Assembly: GCF_019649055.1 (NCBI RefSeq)
Contig: NW_026570262.1
Location: 868,001 to 932,000 of the forward strand
DNA: 64,000 nucleotides
Direction of reading: 5' to 3'
DNA from: Paramacrobiotus metropolitanus
Taxonomy: Eukaryota > Tardigrada > Eutardigrada > Parachela > Macrobiotidae
Shown: positions 48,494-64,000 of the stretch, piece after piece
Numbering within the stretch: the stretch's first letter is position 1
How the letters are laid out: each line of letters begins with the position of its first letter
Position numbers and translations under genes: made by a program
The notes under the pieces: model-generated
What the model saw: the letters and a program-made list of their open reading frames with translations, nothing else
Told to the model about the DNA's origin: nothing
Database searches by the model: none

Positions 48494-49619
48494 CAGGACG
48501 TTGTTTCGTAGCTTTCTCTATGTGTCATTCGTGGTCAGTAAATTTCATTTAAACTTGTCTATAGTGGTGAAGGGTTTCTGTGAGAAGTAGGGAATTTTCA
48601 TTCGTGGATGTTACTCTGTGTGGAAGTAAATGCAAGCATGAACAGATTCCTGCAGAAAGGAAATTTCTGCCGCTCGTGCTGTAATAAATCAGGCTTTTGT
48701 TGGCTGAAGTAAAGTGCACTCGTACGTTGTAAAAAATATTCTTATCACAAAAGGTGGATAGTGCTGGAGAAATGATGTAGATAGTGCTCGAGGTTCAGTA
48801 ACGGTGCCACAAAGCGACAAACTGCCTCCAATGCCGGTATTCGTATCTCGGGACTGATGACAAGGCATTTTGACTATCTCTGGTTTCCTCCGGTTGGGAG
48901 AACTTCACGGCGATGAGGCGGTTCACCGATATTAAATGGCCCTACTTGATGTAACCTTACTGGTCAGGCGTTGTTCGCCATAAAGGAAGCCATATCCTGG
49001 GGGAAACAAGTAACTGGCAATGTGACACGAGTCGCAATATGTTTTCGCGTAAAAAATGACCCGTGCACTAAGGTAAAAAAACGTACCGTATAATGCACCG
49101 TGTACTAAAGTCTAAAACTAACAACTAAAGTAATTACGTAATAGTGACTAATACTAATAGTTTAGAAATATAGTTTAGTTCACAATTTTATTAGCTGCAA
49201 TAGAAGTAATCGTAATAACAACGAATTTGATTTCTATTGTGAGACTTGAACCAAATCTGTACTCAAGGGGAACTAACCCCTTGAGCACAGTTTTGCTTGA
49301 ACAACCGGTGTATTTACAAAGGGACTGCCTACTGCATGGAGCTTGTAATGGAGTTTCGCGCATACGTCAGAAATTCCTCCAGGCATCCGACTATCAAAGA
49401 CTTTCCAAACGCGATATGATACGAGACTACGAGTAACATTATGCACAGTCAGCAGTAGTGAAGCCTAAAAGAACACCGTAGAGTGTAGAGTCGTAGAGTG
49501 TAGAGTGTAGAGTCTACACTCTACAGTGTTCTTTTGGGCATCTAACGAATGAGACTCTACCGGTGTCATACTTCGTCATTTTTTAAGTTTTCTTTCTGAT
49601 TTTACAAAGAACAGCAGAT
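48494..49619. other. spacer between PON copies 2 and 3
   Basis: About 1.1 kb. It contains the copy 2 3' UTR, copy 3 promoter and the hairpin repeat at 49463-49539. No other coding frame was recognised. Confidence 0.4.
49463..49539. repeat. imperfect hairpin with GTAGAGT repeats
   Basis: Arms 49463-49488 and 49514-49539 match in inverted orientation at 24 of 26 bases (AAAAGAACAC...GTAGAGTGTAG). The loop holds further GTAGAGT copies. A 14-base match to one arm (AGTCTACACTCTAC) recurs at 59085-59098 in the Ras gene, so the unit may be a dispersed repeat. Confidence 0.65.
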
Positions 49620-52212
49620 ATGGGGTTCTTCTTCAGACTGTTTCTCTACGGAAGTGTAGTTTCATCTGTCAGTCTTCTCGTGCTGTCATATTTGTAAGCA
49701 CTCCCATGGATCAGACTACAAAGCTTATCAAGGCGCTTTCAAAGCGTAGCTTTACGACAGAACAGTACTGTTACATTTTGTTGTAGGAGTCATCTGGATG
49801 TATACAGGGTTGTCCACAATCATACTCCCGGCCCGTGTCACATCATACCCGGAATAGGTACGGCTTAAATAAAAAATAGGGACGTTTCGCATTGTAATGG
49901 CGTTGTCAAGCGCTGTGTGCGACAGCTGTGGTGAACGGTGGCAACCTGTTGCAGGAGACGGTTCGGAAGATGTGGATATCCTTCCCAACGGATTGGCGGT
50001 TTTAGCACGGTATGTGCAGTGTGCACTCTTGGGAATCTTTTTTACTGCAAATTTACCTTCGCTCTTCAGTTGTGTTCTTAGCACGGCTGCACGAGTGGTA
50101 TAAGCGGTAACGTGTGAGACTTAAATAAGTCGAATTGTTGGCTAATTATTCGAAAAATCTTTCAGGGTCTTCGATGGTCAAAAACGCAACCGGAAACAGC
50201 AGAGCCGTCCGGTTTTGTAGCGTTAGATCTTTCCAAGCCCGAACAGCCGTCAAAAAAACTAAAAATTAATGGCTACAAGGTAAAGATTGTCACTTACGTT
50301 ATGACGGCTACGCGATACGAATTCTTTTTGCAAAAAGAATTGGTATTGCTCAGATTTTGCGATTTTAAAGTTTTCGGCGTGCTGCGAGAGATATTTTACA
50401 CACTAGAAAAACTGTTTGAACTGCATACGTTTTGCATTAGCTGGCTATAATTTGCTGTGTTCTCTGGATTGTTAATAGAAGTCATTTAAAATTGCCTTTT
50501 TTATTTTATTTGAACTGTTTGTTCTTAGTTTTATTAGTTTGAATTTTCCTTGTTCTGTCACTTCTGTGTAATACAGGGACACCTTAATTTCCATGGAATA
50601 AGCTTGTTCGTGGAAGACGGTAAGGTTTGAATGGAAACCGTTGAACCGCAGCTAAATTAATAACGTGTAAATATTTTTGCAACAGGTAAAATTTATCTGT
50701 ATGCGGTGAATCATCCTCCCTTCAATGAACACCCGCCGGCTGACACCGTGGAGAAATTCCTTTGGGACGTGGACAAAGGCGTTCTTAACCACGAAAAAAC
50801 CTTCAGCGATCCGGAATTTGTGGGGTATACTATGCATTTAGTGACGACATTATTAACCGTTTGCGCTGAAAATTATGTCGCTTTGCACGTTCCTTCTTTC
50901 CGCTCATTCAAGCTCCCTTACAATGAAGCGCAACTAGAGTGGTGAACAAAACGTGCCTTTGGTGATTTGCAGGCTTAATGATCTGGTCGTCGTAAAAATG
51001 GATCAGTTTTACATATCCAATATGCAGACTTTCAGGAGTAAGGTTTTGCGCGAACTCGAAATATATCTTTTCTTCGTTCCCGCTCAGAATGTGTTATATT
51101 ACGATGGCAAAAAGGCTACTGTGGTGCTGCCGGGAATGTTTGGAGCAAATGGAGTTGATGTATCACCCGATCAGAAGTTGGTTTTTTATTGTAGTTTCCA
51201 TTATTATTGCTAGGGGAGACCTGTTAGTTATTTTTTATTTTGTTTATGCCGTCTCGATCTGTGTCACACTGTGTGGTGCGGCAACGTACTTTGCGAATTT
51301 TTTTGTAATGTTTTTCATCGTTTTTCCTTAAACTTCTGTCGGTTTTAAATTTATTGGTTACTTACAGAATTCGGGCACACTTTTTTGCAGTATGAGATAT
51401 GCTATATTTTTTAAGTTTTCATGTTGATAGTAGTTTAACATCGTACCTTTTTAACTTCTAAACTGATTTGACTTTCTGCGTACGGTAAACGTATCGTACA
51501 TTTTATGTTTTCTGTTGTTACAGGTTTCTGTACGTGTCGGAAGTAACTAAAAAGCGTATTAGCTCTTATCGCATCGAAAATCCAACTACTCTTGTGCTGG
51601 AAGATACGAAATATCTGGGCTCTAGTCCAGATAATATTAACGTTGACCACGGAACCGGTGACTTATGGATTGGAGCACATCCCAGTATCTTGCAGTTGTC
51701 GAAGAGGCTGTCCAATCCTACTGAGCGATATCCCAGTTCGAGCCAGGTAATGGTATACTTTTGATTTGGGGTTTTAGTGTTTTTTGATAGGCAAATTGTT
51801 TTCCGCATACATTATTAAGAACACCGCTTATGGTTAGCAGACTTTGACAAGGACGATAAGGAAGATTTGTACATAATCTGTCTGTTGCCATATTTTGCTT
51901 TTGACTTTCAGTAAAACGAAAGAGTTAGTTACCGCTGACTGCAATTAAAAATCGCGAGAAAGATGTTATATGTTGATTTATAAATTCTGATGATAACGAA
52001 CAAGCATGGTTGTGATATTTGGGGATTAATAGGTAATTCGAGTGACAGCGAAAGATGGAAAATTTCTGGAAACTTATCAAGTGTTCGCTGATAATGGTCA
52101 TCAAATCAGCTCAAGCTCCAGTGCTGCTTTCCACAAAGGATCAAATGCTTTTCTTATTGGAACAGTTGATGATAAGGCTATGATTTGCAAGTGCCTGACA
52201 TGTCCCAAGTGA
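49620..52212 (+). CDS. PON: paraoxonase/arylesterase, copy 3 (1-base frameshift in exon 3)
   Basis: Nine exons at 49620-49693, 49787-49857, 49955-50009, 50166-50279, 50577-50619, 50686-50824, 50973-51176, 51524-51746 and 52033-52212. All domains are present: HNHTPGPCH, GSEDVDILPNG, NFHGIS, VNHPPFNEHPPADT, LNDLVVVKMDQF, GANGVDVSPD, PDNINVDHGTGDLWIG and CKCLTCPK. Exon 3 is 55 bases where copies 1, 2 and 4 have 56. The run before AGCACG has four T instead of five, shifting the frame before exon 4. Using a cryptic donor four bases further (TAT then GTGCAG) would restore frame with VLARY replacing IFST. The rest of the gene is open, so this is either a sequencing error, a young pseudogene or a gene with a shifted splice site. 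Confidence 0.8.
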
Positions 52213-52991
52213 TTGAATTGCTGCTTTTTCTGGCAGTTTTTGATGTGTGATTCAATAATACATTTCGCTTAATGGTTTTAGTGGTGAAGGAGTTTTATAG
52301 AGGGTGGGAGTTTTAGTACTGCGGTTGTGGGGCTTTCACGAAATTATACGGAAGTTTTTAATTTTCTAAATGCGTGTTGTACACCTGATAGTGCATAAAA
52401 TGATTCGAAAACATCTTTCCAATCTACAAGTACTTACTCATTCGGTTATCATCAACGAACTTAACAGAGTATCATTCGCGTGCAAACTGCTGAAATGTGT
52501 TTTTCAGTAGTGTAACAAAATGCAGAACGCCAAAAAATGAGAAGAATTGGTTCAAAATGCCGGATAGTAGTGAGACGAAGTGGTGCTTCCGGCTTCAGAA
52601 CTGGCTGGACTTGCCTTCGGGGAGTTTACAATTACAGCACGCACTTCAGCCGCACTCTACCTTTACTATTAAAAAGATTGCCGTTATCAACCAAACTTCG
52701 TACCATTGTTTGCATGTCTAACCATAAGATACTTAACATTACAGGTAGAGCGTCCTAGAGTACGTAGTCGAAGAAACTTTGCTGTATAGTACGAGTGCCA
52801 TACAAAAGCATTTAGCGTATTTTACATTCAGTTATATCTACAAGTTTCCTCCTTGAATTCAACGGTATGGATAGCTGCTTAGAAATATGAATAAGTTTGC
52901 ATTGACTTGAAGTGCACGATAGGTTACAATACCAAACTTGCCGCCATCGGTTTGCAGAGAAACTCCAGTAAATCACGCGAACATTACCGAA
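52213..52991. other. spacer between PON copies 3 and 4
   Basis: About 780 bases. Short frames at 52497-52758 on the plus strand have no recognisable domain. It should hold the copy 3 3' UTR and copy 4 promoter. Confidence 0.4.
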
Positions 52992-55835
52992 ATGCTGAAA
53001 AGTGCGCTTTTTGGGCTGCTGCTCGTCCTAGTCGTCTGGTATGGCAAGGAAATCATGTAAGAACTAACAGAAGCATGCATTATTCCCAAAACAACGTTTA
53101 TGTGCTTTTCGGGGATAAAATTTTTGTACTTCACAAACATTTTGTCTGTTCACGTAAGTACCAACTTCTTACTTAACTTCATTAGTGTTCAATGTGTATT
53201 AGCACTATTACAAATTACAACACGAGCACTTTTAACAAAAGCTTCGGAAACTATCACTCATTAAGCATCAATCGACAGCGGCGGCCTAATCACAGAGAAA
53301 ATTTGGTCTAAAGTACCAACTGATTGTAGTCTACAAGATATACGTGTACAATACAATATACATCGGCATTTGTTATAGCGAGGATTTGTGTAGTTAGTGC
53401 CTACCGTAGTTACAATGAAATTTACGCTTGTGTGTTAATTAGGCTCTTATGGAAGTATGGTTATTATGGTTATTACTTATTCGTATGGATTCGATTTCCA
53501 AAATAACTTATAAAATGCGTCTTACTAAAAACCTACTAGTTTTAGTGTAATTTACTTTTAGAAAATGGGGCGGTTTCTTTCGTGTGATACACAGTCAACA
53601 GCCTGGACCGTGCCATGCAGTCGAAGGAGTGTACGAAACAGCCGACGGAGGTATGCGTACTGTACTGTATTCACATGTTTTGGATCTAATAACGCCGGGT
53701 GACTTTACGATTGTTGTGATTTTCTTGATCCTGAATGCCTTTTCCTATAATTTTCTTTTAATTTTATGAAAAGGCACGTAATTATATTTTGACTATTTTC
53801 GAGCAAAGATACGAAGCAATAGAATTATTAAATTAAAAGGTTAATTCATGAGTTAAACGAGAGGGAATCCAAGAAAAGTAGCGAAATCCTCTCATGTTTA
53901 AAATTTAATTTGGTTGATAAAGGCCAAGGCTCGGAAGATGTGGAAGTATTACCCAGTGGACTAGCTATTTTCTCTTCGGTACGTCTGCAAGACTGCAACC
54001 TTGATTTATTTGTGCAAGGCTAGTACAGTTTACCTTCCATCTGTCTATAATAATTATTGATATTTTAGGGGCTTAACTATATGCGCAATCCGGCGTTAAA
54101 GCATGTGCCGGGAAGGATAATGTTGTTTGACTTCAACCGTCCAGAAAGTGCAGCACGATCTCTCATCATAAAAGGATTCAAGGCAAGACCGAAGCAGATA
54201 AGCAAAACGTTGAACAAGTTTTTAAGATCTAGATACTAGATACTAGATCTCTAGATACTAGATACTAGATCTCTTTTTTTTAGTATCTAGATACTAGCAT
54301 ACAATTAATTTTGGTATTTACAGTTTCAAGCAAGTTGCGATGTTAACGTCGCAAGGTACCGTAACCGATCTGTAGTTAAACCAGAAGAATCACGATAAGC
54401 TTAAGATGGCCATTCGATTGGGCATATATAAACAGCGATTACAGTATGATTTTTCAGGATAAACTGAATCCGCATGGAATCAGCATCTGGAACAGTTCCG
54501 GTAAGATCTCAAGTGCGGCTTCCGGATATTATAAGCAAAGGCCTTGCTGACCATGTGGTCTGCTATTGGTTACGATTATATTATACGCCATGTTCTAAAT
54601 TTTTCATTTGAACACATTGGTGTAAAAAATAAGCTATCTATGTCAGAAATGACTGTAATGACGTAGGTTGTAAGAAATGACAGTTATCAAACAATTGCAT
54701 GATAGCCGTTTTAGATTGCAAGTACGGTGTCTATATTTTTTGCAGATTCGATTTATGTGTACGTTATCCACCACGGAATGGACGATACTCTCGGAGCCGA
54801 AGAAAGCGTGGAAAAATTTCGCTTGGATGTCTCCAAACTGGAGCTCACGCACCTTCGCACCATTAAAGATCCCTTGTTCACCTCGTAAGAACAAAAAACT
54901 AACTGATCACTTATTCCGTAAAACCGATGCACAGCTTGTAATATAATTAATTAAGCTAGCCAACGCTATCAAATATCGAGAAATTCATCTGCGTAGCCAT
55001 GTGCTGTATATATACCATCGCGCACAGTTTTATGGACACCTATTTGCAGACTTAACGATTTGGTGATGGTTGGAGAAGACCAGTTTTATGTGACCAATGA
55101 TTATGTTTACCGTAATAACTGGATTCGGCGGTTGGAATATTTCTCCTTTTACCTTTTAATAACATCATTTATTTTGATGGCGAGGATGGCTACCAAGCCT
55201 CCACCAAACTTCGACGTCCGAATGGTATAAGCGTTTCTCCAGATCGCCGGTTAGTGTTGCCGAAACCATTGAACAGTATCTGTGTTAATCTCAGTTTTCC
55301 TCGATCTCCATAATTGTCTATTCTGTTACTACCAGTTAACGTTCAACTATAAAATTGTATAATCATACTTTGCGGTGTTACTCATTTCAGGCACGTATAT
55401 GTCGCTGAGTCTGGAGCAGGGCGCATCACATCTTTCGTGATTCTACCAGATAAAACATTAGAAAAGTTGAATTCTCTGTACTTGGACACATTGGTGGATA
55501 ATGTCAATGTCGACCAGGTGACGGGAGATCTGTGGATCGGCAGCCATCCTATCGGATACAAAATTTTTCTTAAGGTCATGTTTCCGGTCGGGTCTGTTTC
55601 GCCCAGCTTGGTAAGAGCACCTTGATAAGCGGTTCGTTAAATTAGTCACTTAACTGAATCTCTGAAGGTTCTCCGTGTTCGCGTACGTGGAGGAGATTTT
55701 CTGGAGTCTACGCAAATTTATGCAGATGACGGGCATCAACTCATCGCTTCCGGTTCGGCTGTCCGTTATAACGACGCCATACTGATTGGAACCCCAACTC
55801 ATAAACTTATGTATTGTAAATGCTTAATTTGTTAA
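52992..55835 (+). CDS. PON: paraoxonase-like, divergent copy 4 (1-base frameshift in exon 7)
   Basis: Exons 52992-53056, 53562-53650, 53923-53978, 54069-54182, 54458-54500, 54746-54884, 55050-55249, 55391-55610 and 55668-55835. The exon boundaries equal those of copies 1-3, but the protein is much more diverged. The start is a signal-like MLKSALFGLLLVLVVWYG. Motifs retained: PGPCH, GSEDVEVLPSG, PHGIS, VIHHG, LNDLVMVGEDQF, RPNGISVSPD, VDNVNVDQVTGDLWIG and CKCLIC. Intron 4 starts with GC (AAG/GCAAG), a GC-AG intron. In exon 7 the sequence TTTTA gives a frame break. One more T would yield the expected family segment (FFxP followed by NNIIYFDG). As written, translation stops at 55228-55230. It is thus a pseudogene, or the assembly has a homopolymer error. 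Confidence 0.78.
54225..54297. repeat. tandem plus inverted CTAGATACTAG repeat
   Basis: A 22-base unit (CTAGATACTAGATACTAGAT + CT) is repeated perfectly at 54229-54250 and 54251-54272. A T run follows, then an inverted partial copy at 54281-54297. It lies in intron 4 of PON copy 4, about 45 bases after the GC donor, and would fold strongly in RNA. Confidence 0.75.
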
Positions 55836-56913
55836 TTCGTGATTATTGTAGCCCCAAAATGTCAGGGTTTTGTTTGGTTACAGTACTGCATTTAAACTAC
55901 AGTATAGTTTTTGACTATTGTTATTTGTTAACGAGAAAAATGGTTTCGTTGATGCTACAGTAAAACCTGCGTACACACCGTGCAGTCTACAGTAGTTTAC
56001 AACCAAAGAACAGGAACGCTGGCCAGACTAAATACATGCTCGTATTTTTAATTTTGTCGTCAATCTCATGGCCGTGCAAAACGCAGCCTGCTTATAATTG
56101 TATTCAATACGTTCCGTTTAATATCAAATAAGCTATAATAGTGGATCATGCTACGCAATGCCGATATTCGGGTGTGCTTGAGCGACGCTGTTTAACATAA
56201 ATATGTACATCACTCATAGAGTCGTGGGTATTTTGCATTTTGTACAGTTCGTGCTGCTTCCCGCCGTAAGCCGTTTTTAATATTATATTCTGCGACATGC
56301 AAAAGTTAAAACAGGTACAAAATGTATCTGATGGTAGGCAGTTATTTTGCAGTTTTATAATGCATTACACAGCAAGCATGCAGTAAAAAAATACAAAACA
56401 AAAAATATGTAAAAAAATTGGACGCAATGAAAATTTGACACACACAATTAACGGGTTGGAACACCAGTGACTTCGGTATATGTACCAAAACATCGATAAA
56501 ATTTGCAAACGTCGTCAAGCATTCACTGAAGCGACCCTGTGCAAAGTGTGGACACTGCATTACGAAATCACTCCGCCGGTTGATGTATTCCGCATTGTGT
56601 CCACATTACATATCATAGGAAAAAGGAAACGGTTTAAAATACCAGGAAGAGCACTTCAAGCCCGTGCATAAAGGATAAAAACACAAAATTCCAAGGAAAT
56701 CCAGACCAAAAGCCGCCAAAGGCCGATCCAAAGTCTGCAATGAAACAGCTGTTACTTTCAAAATTTTGCAACGAAAATAATGTTCAGTAGATATTGTATT
56801 CTCCATCCTGATGATTCAGGATTTTTAAGTTTTAAATTTTATCTTTACAGCGAAATCCGTCCGAACAAATTTACAGTATTTACCAGATAAAGGAAGACAT
56901 CCAAAGTAATTAT
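55836..56913. other. convergent 3' gap between PON copy 4 and Ras
   Basis: About 1.1 kb containing the 3' ends of both genes. Frames at 56342 (minus) and 56480 (plus) have no recognisable domain. Confidence 0.4.
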
Positions 56914-60869
<3,956 letters not shown>

Positions 60870-62839
60870 ATTGTGCATTGGCGCGTTGATTAATAATCAC
60901 AATAATTAATCCGTCTCGGCAGAATGGAACTGAAATGCTTTCCACTTTCCAGTCGACAGCCCACCCAGCTGCAAAATTCGATTACCGCATTATAATAATT
61001 GTACCAACGCTGTTTGCTATATTATTCCCAGTTTATGTTTTAGCGATATTTTGATACGGCCGTACCACACACAAATTGCAGTGTCCAAAATTTAAAAAAA
61101 AAGCTAACAGATCCTGGTTGAGTTGGCGTAGATCAAGACATTTTGATGAATCCAAGAATACAAATAAACTGCAAATAATCCAGTACTCCAACAGTGCACA
61201 CCTCTGGCTCTAGAGAAGTATAATAAACTATCCAAAATGCAAATGGTGTGAAACAGCACGCCACCAGCATGTACAAAATCAGAATGAATTTCGGCAGGAG
61301 TACGGACTGGAACGAACGCTGAGGCAGCTACTGATACAGCAGTTTCAGCCAGTCTGCCTGAAAACACAGCCTGTTCCACCTCCCTTTAAACGGCTCTAGC
61401 AGACCAGCCAAATACTTAAGCAAAGCAGAAGCAAATAAGCATGCCCAACTACCATTCTACACCGCGCACTAACTCGGTTCTATGAATGCTGATAACCTTG
61501 TCGACTACTTTGTTCTGGCCTGTCTATCCATGCAGATACGAACAGTGCACCGGCTTATAAGCGCAGAATATCCATTGACACCAAACATGCCGGGGTTTGT
61601 CATAAAAGGCGTGTCAATGACATTTCACTTGATCGAAATTCGAAATCTGCACAAAGCAGAAGAGTTAACAATTAATAAGCGATCAGTATCAAAGATGTTC
61701 TGTCTCTTTCTTTCCTCTTGGTCTAATTACTAAGTGGGAAAATGCTCCCTTTTATATTCATCTGGACCTGGTATTGCTATATTCTTACGCTTTCTCATAC
61801 CACTCTAAAACGGATGCAACTTTTATAACACCAGAGGTATCCAATGACCAGTGGTCAAGCCACATATCTATTGATTACTATCATCGAGCGGCATGTGAGA
61901 AACGTTGCAGGTTTGGAATATTTTTTCGTATTAGCGAAATCCACATCAAAATCATCGAAACCAAAAACTCTAAAACGACAAACGATTTCATACAATTAAA
62001 ATTATATTAAAGGAAAACTGCCCATTAGTACAGTACAGGCACCCTGTGCTTGCTTGCTGGTGTGCTAGCAACAGGTTTGACTGTGAAATTTTCAGCGAGA
62101 TCGAACCGATACTTATATCTTTGTAGTTTGTACATGTGTCTTTTCAATTGTAAAAACATTATGATCCCGGCGTCCCGCATGGTTTAAACTTCAAGCGATA
62201 AACGTATGCTGTGATGAGCCAGACTAAATCATTTCAATGGTTTGGGTAGGAAATTGGAATTCAATTGCGTATTATGTTACACACCTGTTACCTACACACC
62301 TTTCGAGTAGAAATATAATATAAAAATTTTGGCAGGTATCACTCTATCGGTTGAACCTGTTGAGCAGTTGTTCAACAGATCCACACTAGGGCAACACAAA
62401 CAATTTTGGCGGGTTCTTGAATATTTGTCAGACTTTCATTGTTAGAATTTTGAAATGTTTTAAAGCAGGTATTATTCTGCAAATGAAAACCGCGGCAGCT
62501 GATTGCCTTAAATGATCCCATTTTAATAATACATTCATAGTAATGCCCACCTTTTATGAGTTACTATACAGGCCTGCTGCTTTACAATGCTGACTTTCCC
62601 TAAAAGATATAAAAGACACTAGACAACAACAACAAAATACGTAGGCAAAGCGGGAGATTTCAAATTTTCAAAGGTCGATTAAAACAAAACAAAATTAAAT
62701 GTCTCACAAATCCCACTACGAGTCCTAAAATAGTAATTAGTTAACTTCAAAAGGTGGCCACCAGTACTAGTTTAGAATCAAGTAATGCATCAACATCAGT
62801 TCGAGATCCAGAGGAGAGAATATGAGTCGCCGTCTTTCA
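60870..62839. other. 2.0 kb gap between Ras start and TMEM209 stop
   Basis: It holds the Ras promoter/5' UTR and the TMEM209 3' UTR. Frames at 61104-61379 (minus) and 61482-61733 (plus, 83 codons) have no recognisable domain and no clear splice partners. No repeat or RNA gene was identified. Confidence 0.4.
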
Positions 62840-64000
62840 TCATTTATAGGTATCAAAGACACGGAAAATTATTCGTCCCGGTCCAAGGTTAGCATATCTG
62901 AAAAATCAATCCATTATATGTATGGATACTTACTAATACGGATTCAAGAAAGGCTCTCAAAAAAGTTCATCATAAAAGTTACCCTTGTCCGTTTTTTTCA
63001 CGAAGTTGCATCAGACGCGCGAATAACAGGATTGTGTGAAACACGTTATTTTTCCCCTGTAATAAAAAGCATCAAGCATATGTAAAACTCCAAACGCCCA
63101 TCTTCTCTATCCAGACATTTTGCTCACCTCTGCTACCTGCAGCAACTGGCCTCCATACAAAATTTCATATTTCGGTGGATTGGACACCGCCTGGTGTATA
63201 CTTGGTTTATGCGGATCCTCTGCTTTCCAAGAGCCCAAACTCCGAAGCACATAACGATGAGAAAAGCTTCGCCAATTAGCTGCATGGGGATCGGGTGGCA
63301 GGATGACATCCAAAAACGTTATGAAGCAATGCATTACCAACTACGGAATAAAAAAAACAGATTATTTAAATTTAAAGCAGGGAAAGAGATTCTGCATTTT
63401 TACAGCGGCATCAGTTGGAAGAAAATCCTGCCAAGGTTGACCGCCGTAAGAAGAACCTGAGTTCCAAGAATAATCGCCCAATATTCCATCTTTCACTAGT
63501 TCTATAACACCACAACGTTTCATTTTTATATAACTTAAAATCTGCAGCAAACTAAGAACGCTTCGGATAACCCATGCACAAACACTAACTAGTAAGTTAT
63601 GCCAGAAAAACGGCTATACCAGCACACCATTTCTCACCTTTAAGACGTTTAATAACATAATCCTGTTGCATGCTGATGTCCAAAAATGGAATGATCTGCA
63701 ATAGCTCAGGAATATTCTGGCGATGTTTGTCTGCTGTTTGACGTAACGAATCAGGCGTAGAAGATTCTATAAGAACAACAACAGCTACCAAGCGGAGAAA
63801 GCAAACTGTACCACTCACAAAAGATATTTTTAAGTCTAGTCAGGCGAGTCAAACATTCGAACAAATAAAAAACGACCTTAAAAAATTACCCCCAACAACA
63901 TTTTCCGTATGCATCCTTTCATGTAGCTTGCGATTAACTTCGTCGATTCTCACGAGCAACGGCGATATCACAGTATCAGCGATCCACATGCGCAAGTTTT
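62840..64000 (-). CDS. TMEM209: TMEM209, C-terminal part (cut by window edge)
   Basis: Six exons on the minus strand: 63890-64000 (continues off the window), 63638-63766, 63404-63501, 63137-63340, 62983-63056 and 62840-62897, phases consistent. The protein part reads LRMWIADTVISPLLVRIDEV, PELLQIIPFLDISMQQDYVI, QPWQDFLPTDAALVMHCF, FLDVILPPDPHAANW, NPPKYEILYGG and NNVFHTILLFARLMQ. It ends LGPGRIIFRVFDTYK. Order and spacing follow the C-terminal domain of TMEM209 (cytochrome B561-related N-terminal family), a nuclear-envelope/nuclear-pore-associated membrane protein. The transmembrane N-terminal half lies outside the window. Confidence 0.88.

Noticed and set aside
61482-61733. 83-codon frame between Ras and TMEM209
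   Set aside because: No domain, no paralogue and no phase-compatible neighbouring exons. A frame of this length can be expected by chance in 2 kb.

Overview
This 64 kb window comes from a small, gene-dense animal genome. The genes are ordinary bilaterian nuclear genes split into 2-10 exons. Most introns are short GT-AG introns of about 50-300 bases, and gaps between genes are often under 1 kb. The gene set is animal: a Ras GTPase, neuronal-type syntaxin, corazonin/GnRH-type receptor, hormone-sensitive lipase and a paraoxonase family. Together with the compact introns and the local paraoxonase expansion, this suggests an invertebrate, probably an ecdysozoan. Tardigrade is my best guess, but that is inference. 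No prokaryotic operon, CRISPR array, rRNA, tRNA or viral gene was recognised.

Layout, left to right. 0.3-0.8 kb (-): mitochondrial acyl carrier protein NDUFAB1. 1.5-3.8 kb (+): rRNA m6A methyltransferase ZCCHC4. 4.7-8.6 kb (-): GnRH/corazonin/AKH-family GPCR. 11.2-14.5 kb (+): dihydropteridine reductase QDPR. 14.9-19.8 kb (-): topoisomerase 3-beta with a long disordered tail and a C-terminal double-stranded RNA-binding domain. 20.5-21.7 kb (-): nine-finger TFIIIA. 22.3-23.5 kb (+): adenylate kinase 3. 24.6-26.4 kb (-): small GTPase RABL3, incompletely resolved. 27.1-30.6 kb (+): hormone-sensitive lipase. 31.4-33.6 kb (-): syntaxin-1. 34.3-35.7 kb (+): GPALPP1. 36.3-36.8 kb (+): a small unknown membrane or secreted protein. 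37.9-41.3 kb (+): SMYD-family SET/MYND methyltransferase. 42.8-55.8 kb (+): four tandem paraoxonase genes. 56.9-60.9 kb (-): Ras. 62.8-64.0 kb (-): 3' part of TMEM209, cut by the window edge.

Most gene models were built by hand from splice motifs, reading-frame phase and family resemblance. For 13 of them every exon junction is phase-consistent from start to stop codon. The GPCR, RABL3 and ZCCHC4 each have an unresolved part. TMEM209 is truncated. The third and fourth paraoxonase copies each carry an apparent 1-base deletion in a T run.

The neighbours are functionally unrelated and do not form an operon. Several gene pairs are divergent with short shared upstream regions (NDUFAB1/ZCCHC4, TFIIIA/AK3, RABL3/LIPE, syntaxin/GPALPP1). 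Others are convergent (QDPR/TOP3B, LIPE/syntaxin, PON4/Ras). The most unusual object is the TOP3B gene. Its exons splice in phase from the type IA topoisomerase core, through a tail with SUMO-consensus motifs, into a complete dsRBD. No zinc-finger/RGG tail like that of vertebrate TOP3B was found.
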